NCBI GenBank assembly: GCA_020444165.1
Contig: JAHLLK010000001.1
Location: 124,001 to 188,000, forward strand
Source of the DNA: Deltaproteobacteria bacterium
Lineage (GTDB): Bacteria; Desulfobacterota; Desulfarculia; Desulfarculales; Desulfarculaceae
Length of the DNA: 64,000 nt
Direction of reading: 5' to 3'
Below, piece by piece: positions 1 through 6,857 of this stretch; position 1 is the stretch's first letter; the number at the start of each line of letters is the position of its first letter. Position numbers and translations under genes: made by a program. A model generated the notes under the pieces. It did no database searches, had not been told where the DNA came from, and saw nothing but the letters and a program-made list of their open reading frames with translations.

Positions 1-1604
1 TCCTTGAGGCTCAAGCTTACGTCAACCCCCCCCAAGCCGGCCGGTTTGAGCGCCAACTTCAGGTTGGTCTGATTCTTCTGCACCATGCTGGCGATCTGCT
101 GGCCCACCTGGCGCACCACGTACACCGGCAGATTGGGCCGCCCGGCCGAGACCTGGCTCGCGGGGCTGTTGCTCAGGTTCAGGCTCCCCGCCTGGGACCG
201 GCCCTCCGCGCCGCTGCCCGCTTCCACCCGCCGGGGCTCGCCCGAGGCCTTCACTTCCTGGGCCGCCTCCGCCACCGCCGCACCCGTGGCCGACTTGCCG
301 GGCCCCGCCTCGGCCGCCGCCGCGGTGGCCACCGCCGCCTCGGCCCTGGGGGTCTGGGCCGCCGCCGCATTGGCGGCAGCGGCGCTCGCCGTGGCGCCGG
401 TCTGGCTCGCCGGCCGCGCGCTGGCGGTCTCGGCGCTCTTGGCCGCCTTGCCTGCCTCCCCGGTGAGCGCCGCCTCGGTCTCTTCCTTGACCACCGCCTT
501 GAACACGCCCTTGCCGGGATCGGCCAGCTTGTCCAGGGCCTCGGCCGCGGCGGCCGCCGCGGTCTTGGCCGTGGCCGGCTTGTCCGGCGTGTAGTCCATG
601 ACCTTTTCGCCTTGCTCCAGGGCCTTGTTGCCCTTGGCCAGGGCCGTTTCCACCTGCACCCGGAGCGCTCGGGCGTCGTCGTGCTCGCCGCTCGCCGTGG
701 CCTTTTGGGTGCGGACCTGCCCGGCCAATTCCTTCAACGCCGCGGCCACCTCCTGGTTCTGCCGCTCCGCCGCCACCTGCAGCATGGCCAGGAAAGTTTG
801 CGGGTTGGTGCGTCCCTGGGTGTCCGTGCCCTGGGTGAGCAGGTTGTTCACCTCTTTGGCGTTCAAACCGATCTTGCCCAGAAGTTCCCGCAAGAGGCCC
901 TTGTCCACCTCCACGGAACCGGACGCACTCTTGGCCAGGAGCTGGGGCAGCCCCTTCACCTCGAGCTGGCCGTCCTTCTCCGCCAGACCGGCCAGCCACT
1001 TGCGGATGTCCGTGTCCTGTACCCCCAGGTCCTTCAAGGCCTGGATCAACAGCGGCTCGTCCTCGACGGGCAAAAAGAAAACCGGGCCCTCCACCGGCGC
1101 GAAATCCGGCACCGCGCGGAACAGCTTGCCCAGGTTGATATTGCCGTCCTGGTCGCTGGCCCGGTCCAAGATATTGCGCGCGTCCTCCGCGCTATAGCCC
1201 GAAGCGGTCAGCACCTTCTCCAGCTTGGACCTCGCCTCGGGCGGCAGCATCAAGTCGTCCAGCGAACGGTCCGTGGCGTACAAACTCTTTTCCAGCTTGG
1301 CCAGCGGCGTGTTGGCCGGCGAAACCAGCTTCTGATCCGTGGTCACCGCCTCCACCGCCACGCTGGTCGCGTTGCTGGTCTGCTGCGTGGTGGCCACTGG
1401 CGCGTCCAGGCGCTGGGTCATGGTCGCCAGCAAGGCCTCAAACCCGCTCTCCACCGTGTCCCGGTTCAGCTTCACCGAGGACAGCTTGCCCACCAGGGCA
1501 CTCACGTCGTTACCAATGGAAAACAGATTCACAAAAGCCTCCTTGCGCCTCACTCGCCGTTGGGCCTGCTGATCTGGCCCGTTAGCAAGCAAACCTGATG
1601 CCAT
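1..1604 (-). CDS. fliK: Flagellar hook-length control protein FliK (C-terminus cut by window edge)
   Basis: The minus-strand frame is open from an ATG at 1604 to the window edge, so at least 534 residues are visible. The N-terminal two thirds is variable, with a long Ala-rich linker (about residues 330-450). The last visible residues read KLALKPAGLGGVDVSLSLK, which matches the core of the FliK C-terminal hook domain (LRLxPxxLGxVEVxL). In the FliK family, this secreted ruler/switch protein sets hook length and switches export specificity at the flagellar export gate. The ATG has GGAGG 5 nt upstream. A GTG at 1532 with AAGGAGG in front is an equally good start. Other flagellar genes presumably lie beyond the left edge. 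Confidence 0.8.
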   Translation of the reverse strand, partial: MASGLLANGPDQQAQRRVRRKEAFVNLFSIGNDVSALVGKLSSVKLNRDTVESGFEALLATMTQRLDAPVATTQQTSNATSVAVEAVTTDQKLVSPANTPLAKLEKSLYATDRSLDDLMLPPEARSKLEKVLTASGYSAEDARNILDRASDQDGNINLGKLFRAVPDFAPVEGPVFFLPVEDEPLLIQALKDLGVQDTDIRKWLAGLAEKDGQLEVKGLPQLLAKSASGSVEVDKGLLRELLGKIGLNAKEVNNLLTQGTDTQGRTNPQTFLAMLQVAAERQNQEVAAALKELAGQVRTQKATASGEHDDARALRVQVETALAKGNKALEQGEKVMDYTPDKPATAKTAAAAAAEALDKLADPGKGVFKAVVKEETEAALTGEAGKAAKSAETASARPASQTGATASAAAANAAAAQTPRAEAAVATAAAAEAGPGKSATGAAVAEAAQEVKASGEPRRVEAGSGAEGRSQAGSLNLSNSPASQVSAGRPNLPVYVVRQVGQQIASMVQKNQTNLKLALKPAGLGGVDVSLSLK

Positions 1605-2028
1605 GTTCCCCTCCGCAAAAAAATCTCCGTTCTATCAATGACCTATCTGCACCACTTTCCAGCCCTCTCTCCCCGCCAGGCAAAATCTTCAGGTCATACC
1701 TTCCCACCTCGGTACCTTTTTGCCGTCGCGCCACGGCCGGCAAAACGGATCGGGCGGGGCCATCCTCCGCTCGCCAACTGGCGCGCTCCCGGTGGGAGGC
1801 CTTATCACCGCCGATCAGCAGAGGAGTTGGCAGGCGGTTGGACCAGGGGGAAATAGGGCGGAGACGTCCCCTCTCGCCCCAGAGGTTGGAGCGATCGCTC
1901 GCAGGAGGAACAAAGTTCGGGCTATATTAAAGCGAAAAGTTTAAGTAGGCAGGCAGGGGAAGGCCAGCCGGCCTCCCGGCCCGCAGCACGCCGGGCCGGG
2001 CGCCGCAAACCGGCGCTGAGGCCGGGGC
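1605..2028. other. Intergenic region upstream of fliK
   Basis: This stretch of 424 bases lies between the fliK start and the end of the DUF1285-like gene. I see no credible gene; the frames open here give Pro/Arg-rich translations without a ribosome site. The fliK promoter should be here. I looked for a -24/-12 element and found only misspaced GG/GC pairs. A GC-rich hairpin at its right end is listed separately. Confidence 0.5.
1975..2000 (-). terminator. GC-rich hairpin after the dtd operon
   Basis: A 9-bp perfect stem (1975-1983 with 1992-2000) and an 8-nt loop lie 29 bases past the stop of the last minus-strand gene. There is no T-tract on the minus strand, so it is at best a weak or factor-dependent terminator. 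Confidence 0.3.
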
Positions 2029-2517
2029 TCAGGGCCGGTGGGGGATGGGAAAGCTCCGCTCGCCCAGGCGCAGGGCAAACCCCTCGCCGGCTTCCTCCAC
2101 CAGGTCGGTCACCTGGTAGTAGGCCGGCCGCAGAAAACGGGCGGGAAACTTCCCCCGTTTCACCCGGCAGTACAGCACCTCTTCCGCGCCCACCGCCAGG
2201 GTGGCCGGGTCCAGGTCCTCCCGGGAGCCGTCATTCAAGGTCAAAACCAGCCGGTCGCCGGCCTGGGCTGCGCTCTGCACCACGAAAAAGGTGTCCTTCA
2301 CCTCCAACTCGCAGACCTGGTGGTCCACCTTGAGGATGTAGCGCCCCTCCTCCAGATGCACGGAGCTGTAGATGGTCTGCAACACCGCGGGGTGGATGAT
2401 GGGCGCGCCGTCGTGGAACAGGCCGCCGTCCTGGTCCACCTGGATCAAACACGGCGGATACTTGCCCTCCCATCCCTCGGGCAGGAACTGGCTGAGATCG
2501 GGTTTGTCCTCGCTCAC
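2029..2517 (-). CDS. DUF1285-like protein
   Basis: The protein has 162 residues if it starts at the GTG at 2517, which has GGAGGAG just upstream. An upstream ATG at 2550 is in frame but has no ribosome site. The segment PPCLIQVDQDGGLFHDGAPI followed by IYSSVHLEEGRYIL resembles the DUF1285 fold (an IxxDGxWxxxGxPI motif, then a strand-rich domain). No enzymatic residues are recognisable and the function of the family is not established. It lies 49 bases downstream of dtd and is probably co-transcribed with it. The family assignment rests on motif resemblance only. Confidence 0.6.
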   Translation of the reverse strand: MSEDKPDLSQFLPEGWEGKYPPCLIQVDQDGGLFHDGAPIIHPAVLQTIYSSVHLEEGRYILKVDHQVCELEVKDTFFVVQSAAQAGDRLVLTLNDGSREDLDPATLAVGAEEVLYCRVKRGKFPARFLRPAYYQVTDLVEEAGEGFALRLGERSFPIPHRP

Positions 2518-2566
2518 GCTCTCCTCCTTGCGCCAGGTGCCGTCCCCCACCCGGCCCGCTGGCGCC

Positions 2567-3016
2567 TCAAAAAGATTTCTCCGTGTCCAAGAGCAGGGTC
2601 ACCGGGCCCGCGTTGACCAGATGCACCTCCATCATGGCCCCGAACTCCCCCGTGGCCACGAAGAGGCCCCGGTCCCTGAGCTCAGCGGCCACCTGGAGAT
2701 ACAGGGCCTCGGCTGTCTCCCCGCCCGCCGCCCGGCTGTAGGAGGGTCGCTTGCCCTTGCGGCAATCACCCCACAGGGTGAACTGGCTCACCACCAGCAC
2801 CGCGCCCCCGGTCTGTTGCACGTCCAGGTTGAGCTTGCCCTCCGCGTCCGGGAAGATGCGGAGCCCGGCGATCTTCTCGGCCAACCAGGAGGCGTCCGCG
2901 GGGCCGTCCTCGCGGCCCACCCCCACCAAGACCAGGAGCCCCGGCCCGATGGCCCCCACCAGCCGGTCCGCCACCTCCACCCGGGCCTCGCTCACCCGCT
3001 GCAGCACCGCGCGCAT
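2567..3016 (-). CDS. dtd: D-aminoacyl-tRNA deacylase
   Basis: The 149 residues are the usual length for DTD. Both family signatures are present: [16 protein letters not shown] around residues 78-93 and NAGPVT near 134-139, which carries the cis-Gly-Pro pair that selects D-aminoacyl groups. DTD hydrolyses D-amino acids, and glycine mischarged on tRNA-Ala, from tRNAs in the cytoplasm. It is first of a two-gene minus-strand unit with the DUF1285-like gene, and is divergent from prmA across 260 bases. Confidence 0.93.
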   Translation of the reverse strand: MRAVLQRVSEARVEVADRLVGAIGPGLLVLVGVGREDGPADASWLAEKIAGLRIFPDAEGKLNLDVQQTGGAVLVVSQFTLWGDCRKGKRPSYSRAAGGETAEALYLQVAAELRDRGLFVATGEFGAMMEVHLVNAGPVTLLLDTEKSF

Positions 3017-3193
3017 GTTTTATGGTTATCCCATATGGCCGCTGAGGCCAGCCCAATAGCCCCCGCCGAAGCCGGCGCCCAGATTCGCCACTCCCCGGCC
3101 CGGGGCCCGCGCCGCGGGGGATTCCGGGGCCACGCGGCTCGGGGCGACGTCACTCAAGAATTGTTGCAACTTCGTGGCGTTCAAGGTGGCCTA

Positions 3194-3222
3194 TTGTCCT
3201 CTCAGTTGTGATAGCCTATAGT
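3194..3222 (+). promoter_or_regulatory. Predicted sigma-70 promoter of prmA-rsmE
   Basis: A TTGTCC box at 3194-3199 and TATAGT at 3217-3222 are separated by exactly 17 bases. The predicted transcript starts about 48 bases before the prmA ATG. The -10 matches the consensus at five of six positions and the -35 at four of six. Confidence 0.5.
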
Positions 3223-3276
3223 TAATTCTGAAGATTTTAGCCCGAGTAACCCAATGTCGCAAACAGAAAGGCACCT

Positions 3277-4176
3277 ATGAACCCCGCTCACGACCCCGTC
3301 CTCTCCCCTTGGGTAGAGGTCATCATTCTCGCCCCCGAGTCCCAGGCCGAGGCCGCGGCCGATTTCCTGTTTTGTCTCACCGGTCAAGGCGTGGAGATCC
3401 GCGAGGTGACCCAGCCCGCCGGCCACCAGGAGGTGCGCGCCTACCTGGCCGCCGGAGCGGACCTGGCCAGTCAGCAGACCCTGTTGGAGCGCTATGCCGA
3501 GGGCCTGGCCTCCACCTGTGAGGAAGGGCAAGTCCTCATGCGCTTTCAGGATCTCAAGGGCCAGGACTGGTCCGAGAACTGGAAGCAGTATTTCCATCCC
3601 CGCATGATCACCCGCCGGCTCCTGGTCCGTCCCCCCTGGGAGGAAGCCCCCCTGGGCCCGGAAACCGAAGTCCTGATCGTCGATCCGGGCCAGGCCTTTG
3701 GCACCGGCCAGCACGAGTCCACCAAACTGTGCCTGGAACTGGTCGACGCCATGGCCCAGGCCGACAATCTGCCGCTCCGGGTGCTGGATGTGGGCTGCGG
3801 CACCGGCATCCTGGCCCTGGCCTGCCTCCGTTTCGGGGCCGGCTCGGCCCTGGCCCTGGACGTGGACCCCCAGGCGGTGGAAGCCACCCGGCACAACGCC
3901 GCCTTGAACGGCTTGGCCGACCGGGTGGAAGCCAGCACCTTGCCCCTGAAGGACGTGGACGAGCGCTTCGAACTCATCCTGGCCAACCTGACCGCCCTGG
4001 ACCTCATTGCCCTGGCCGGGCCTCTGGCCCGTTTGCGGAGCGCCACCGGCCGGCTCATCGTCTCGGGCCTGTTGACCGATCAGGCCGACCAGGTGCGCGC
4101 CGCCTTTGAGGCCGAGGGGCTCAAGGAAGAGGAGCGCGCCTCCCTGGTGGGCTGGGCCGCCCTGGTCCTGGGATGA
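3277..4176 (+). CDS. prmA: Ribosomal protein L11 methyltransferase
   Basis: The protein has 299 residues, normal for PrmA, with an N-terminal L11-binding domain and a C-terminal Rossmann methyltransferase. The SAM-binding motif I is VLDVGCGTGILALAC near residues 168-182, preceded by the PrmA signature DPGQAFGTGQHESTKL near 131-146. Motif IV reads ANLTALDLI rather than the common ANILA. PrmA trimethylates lysines and the N-terminus of L11. The start has AGAAAGG upstream. Its stop overlaps the rsmE start by four bases (ATGA), so the two are translationally coupled. Confidence 0.92.
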   Translation: MNPAHDPVLSPWVEVIILAPESQAEAAADFLFCLTGQGVEIREVTQPAGHQEVRAYLAAGADLASQQTLLERYAEGLASTCEEGQVLMRFQDLKGQDWSENWKQYFHPRMITRRLLVRPPWEEAPLGPETEVLIVDPGQAFGTGQHESTKLCLELVDAMAQADNLPLRVLDVGCGTGILALACLRFGAGSALALDVDPQAVEATRHNAALNGLADRVEASTLPLKDVDERFELILANLTALDLIALAGPLARLRSATGRLIVSGLLTDQADQVRAAFEAEGLKEEERASLVGWAALVLG

Positions 4177-4943
4177 GTCAGCGACGTTTTCTCTTGTCCC
4201 CTGAGGAGCTTGACCTGGGCTTGGCCGCCGGCGGGATCGAGCTGCCCCCCGCCGAAGCGGCCCATGCCAAGAACGTGCTCCGCCTCGCCCCCGGCGCGGA
4301 GGTCTTTCTCCTGGACGGCGCGGGCCGCGAGGTCCGGGCGATCCTCCGGGAAGTCACCAAACGCCGGGTGAGCTGCCAGCCCCACGAAGTCCGCGAACTC
4401 ACCCCCCTGCCCCCCACCCTGGTCCTGTGCCCCGGCCTCTTGAAGGGCCCGGGCATGGACACCCTGGCCGCCAAGCTGACCGAGCTGGCCGTGGACCAGG
4501 TCCGCCCCTTCACCAGCCAGCGCTCCGTGGTGGACCTGAAAGACCCGGCCGGCCGGCTGGAGCGCTGGAGGCGCCTGTCCGGCCAGGCGCTCAAACAGTG
4601 CAACGCCCCCCGCCGGCCCTTCTGGGCCGCGCCGCTCCCGCTGGCCGAACTGCTGGACCAGGCCCCGGCCAAGGCGGCCCGGTTGCTGCTCTATGAAAAC
4701 GAGGACGGCCGGAGCTTGGCCGCCTGCCTGTCCGCGGCGCGGCCGGCCCGCGAGGTGTGGCTCTTGGTGGGTCCTGAAGGGGGTTTCGCCCCGGAGGAAG
4801 CGGCCCTGGCCGCGGCTCGGGGCTTCACCCTCTGCGGCCTGCCCGGCCCCATTGCCCGGGCCGAGACCGCCTCCCTCACCGCGGCCGCGGTGGTGCGCTA
4901 CGGCGGCTGGGATCTGGCTGCCGAGGCTCCGTCAATCTCCTGA
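4173..4943 (+). CDS. rsmE: 16S rRNA (uracil1498-N3)-methyltransferase
   Basis: The 256-residue protein has the RsmE plan: an N-terminal PUA-like barrel and a C-terminal SPOUT knot. Knot motifs visible are LLVGPEGGFAPEEAALA (residues about 195-211) and LPGPIARAETASLTAAA near the end, which form the SAM pocket. RsmE methylates U1498 of 16S rRNA in the assembled 30S subunit. The prmA-rsmE pairing is common in bacteria and supports both calls. Confidence 0.92.
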   Translation: MSQRRFLLSPEELDLGLAAGGIELPPAEAAHAKNVLRLAPGAEVFLLDGAGREVRAILREVTKRRVSCQPHEVRELTPLPPTLVLCPGLLKGPGMDTLAAKLTELAVDQVRPFTSQRSVVDLKDPAGRLERWRRLSGQALKQCNAPRRPFWAAPLPLAELLDQAPAKAARLLLYENEDGRSLAACLSAARPAREVWLLVGPEGGFAPEEAALAAARGFTLCGLPGPIARAETASLTAAAVVRYGGWDLAAEAPSIS

Positions 4944-5139
4944 CCGGGAAATCGTAGAGTTAAACGGTGGGTCACAACCTGGCGGGAGCAACGGATACGG
5001 CAGGCTCCCATGCGGGCCAAGGCGTACCACATAACTAGCGTTTTTCGCAGTTTATGCACGCTGTAAGCAGGGATTGGAGCCGAAGCTGGTTCTTACCCTA
5101 CGCAACAAAAATCACCAAGTTTTTTTGGGGAAGGGGGGT

Positions 5140-5185
5140 GTGGGGGGGAACCCCTTTTTGTTCACAAAAAGGGGTTCCCCCCCAC
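5140..5185. terminator. Long perfect hairpin between rsmE and the sigma-54 regulator
   Basis: A perfect 21-bp stem (5140-5160 pairing with 5165-5185) closes on a 4-base loop. It lies just past the stop of the minus-strand regulator and about 200 bases past rsmE, so it can serve both convergent units. The T-run and A-run are inside the upper stem rather than after it, unlike a classical intrinsic terminator. Near-identical flanks (a G-run before it, ACATCTTCCT after it) recur at the hairpin near 32.5 kb. Confidence 0.6.
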
Positions 5186-5197
5186 ATCTTCCTTCAC

Positions 5198-6580
5198 TTA
5201 AAACGACTCGATGATGTCGCGTTGCAGGTCCACGCCCAGGCGTTTCATGCGGTTCCAGATGGTCACCCGGCTCACTCCCAAAATTTCCGCGGCTTGGGTC
5301 TGGTTGCCTTTGGCCGCCCGGAGGGCCCGGATCAGCTCCTGGCGCTGCTGGGATTTCACCGGGTCGCTGGCAAAGGGCCCGCTGCCGCCCGGGGAAGGCT
5401 CCCCGGCCGCGATGCGGGGGGGCAGGTGCCCGGGTTCGATCTGCCGCCCGGCCGAGAGCACCAGGGCGTACTCCAGGGCGTTGTGCAGCTCCCGCACGTT
5501 GCCGGGCCAGGGATAGGCCATGAGGATCTCCATGGCCAGGGGGTCCACGCCCTTCACGTGGGCGTCGCTGCCTTTCACCTGCCCGGCCAGGAAGTTGTGC
5601 ACCAACAGGGGGATGTCTTCCACCCGCTCCCTGAGGGCCGGCACGTACACCGGCATCACGTTCAGGCGGTAGTAGAGGTCTTCCCGGAAGCGCTTATCGC
5701 CCACCAGCTCGGCCAGGCTCTGGTTGCTGGTGGCCAGGATGCGGGCGTCCACCCGGATGGGGTGCTCCTCGCCCATGCGCTCGATTTCCTTGTTCTCCAA
5801 CACCCGGATGAGCTTGGCCTGGCTGCCCAAGGGCAGGTCGCCCACCTCGTCCAAGAGGATGCTGCCGCCGCTGGCCGCCTCAAAGGCCCCCACCCGGTTG
5901 CGGTCGGCTCCGGCAAAGGCGCCCTTGGCGTGGCCGAACAGCTCACTCTCCAAGAGGGTGTCGTTCAGGGCGGCGCAGTTCACCTTGACGTAGGGGCCCT
6001 CGCGCCGGGGGCCCAGCTCGTGGATGGCCAGGGCGGCCAGTTCCTTGCCCACCCCGGACTCGCCCTCGATGAGCACCGGGGCCTCGGAATGGGCCACGTT
6101 CTCCAAGAGCGCCACCAGCCGCTGCATCACCGGCGACTTGCCGAACAGGCTCCGCACCCCTTCCTCGCGGTCCAGGGCCCGCCGGAGGCTGATCACCTCC
6201 TGCTCCTTGCGGTAAAGCTCGGACACATCGGTGAGGATCTCCACCGCGCCGATGGTGCCGCCTGCGGCGTCCTTCAACACCGAGGCCTGCTTCAGCACGC
6301 TGATGCGCTCGCCCTGGCGGGTGGAAATGTAGCACTGCTTGGCCCGCACCTTGCCCATGCGGAACAGGCTGCACCAACGCTGGCCCCGGCCCTGCCGGAA
6401 GATCTCGCAGCCGGTGCAGTTCAGCAGGGTGCAGTTGTGGCCCACCAGTTCGTCCCGGCTGTAACCGGTCATTTGGACCACGGCGGGATTCACATCCACG
6501 ATGGTGCCTTGATCGTCCACCACCAAAAGCCCGTCGCGCATGGTGTCGGCCACAACTTTCCAATAGTTCGCGAGTTCCAT
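5198..6580 (-). CDS. PAS-containing sigma-54-dependent transcriptional activator
   Basis: The protein has 460 residues from the ATG at 6580; an earlier in-frame ATG at 6604 lacks a ribosome site. Order: an N-terminal PAS domain (about 5-130) with a cluster of cysteines (NCTGCEIF, RWCSLF, KQCYI) typical of a sulfate-reducer regulator type; an AAA+ domain (about 150-380) with Walker A GESGVGKE and Walker B GGSILLDEVGDL; a C-terminal Fis-type helix-turn-helix (QTQAAEILGVSRVTIWNRMK). The sigma-54 contact loop reads GAFAGA instead of GAFTGA. It is divergent from the P-type ATPase. The cysteines may bind metal or sense redox; this is inference. Confidence 0.9.
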   Translation of the reverse strand: MELANYWKVVADTMRDGLLVVDDQGTIVDVNPAVVQMTGYSRDELVGHNCTLLNCTGCEIFRQGRGQRWCSLFRMGKVRAKQCYISTRQGERISVLKQASVLKDAAGGTIGAVEILTDVSELYRKEQEVISLRRALDREEGVRSLFGKSPVMQRLVALLENVAHSEAPVLIEGESGVGKELAALAIHELGPRREGPYVKVNCAALNDTLLESELFGHAKGAFAGADRNRVGAFEAASGGSILLDEVGDLPLGSQAKLIRVLENKEIERMGEEHPIRVDARILATSNQSLAELVGDKRFREDLYYRLNVMPVYVPALRERVEDIPLLVHNFLAGQVKGSDAHVKGVDPLAMEILMAYPWPGNVRELHNALEYALVLSAGRQIEPGHLPPRIAAGEPSPGGSGPFASDPVKSQQRQELIRALRAAKGNQTQAAEILGVSRVTIWNRMKRLGVDLQRDIIESF

Positions 6581-6603
6581 TAACCCCTGCTCCGCCGTAA
6601 ACA

Positions 6604-6620
6604 TTAAAACAGTGTTAATA
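6604..6620. promoter_or_regulatory. Near-perfect 17-base palindrome at the regulator promoter
   Basis: The sequence ATTAAAACAGTGTTAAT has 8-base arms matching at seven positions. It overlaps the presumed -10 region and 5' leader of the sigma-54 regulator gene, so it is a candidate operator for autoregulation or for another repressor. There is no second copy nearby. Confidence 0.3.
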
Positions 6621-6646
6621 TGACACCTGAACGGAGAGTTAGCAAC
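6618..6646 (-). promoter_or_regulatory. Possible sigma-70 promoter of the sigma-54 regulator
   Basis: Read on the minus strand, TTGCTA (6646-6641) and CATATT (6623-6618) are 17 bases apart. Each matches the consensus at four of six positions. It lies about 38 bases before the chosen ATG. Confidence 0.3.
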
Positions 6647-6857
6647 TAAATTGCGTAACTTGCGGCGGCTGGCCGCCCCGGCCCCTCACCCACCGCCCGG
6701 CCCTTACCCAGCTCCGCTGGTGACGGGGCCGCCTCGACTTGTAGGCCGGCGAGGGGCCCTCTGGCAACCTCCTGCTTCTCCAGCGCCGCCATGGGGTAAA
6801 ATAGGGCCACTCGGCCCCCGGCGGCCCAGCGGAATGAGGAGCAAGGGAGCAACCCAC

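Noticed and set aside
22..999. Long Gly/Arg-rich and Ala-rich open frames over the first 1.6 kb on both strands
   Set aside because: They are shadows of fliK in other frames; only the edge-truncated minus frame shows a real domain.
1720..1740. TGGCGCGACGGCAAAA upstream of fliK as a -24/-12 promoter
   Set aside because: GG-to-GC spacing is about three bases too short.
6762..6776. TGGCAACCTCCTGCT as a sigma-54 promoter for the P-type ATPase
   Set aside because: The GG and GC elements are 9 bases apart instead of 10, and promoters of this type are strict about spacing.
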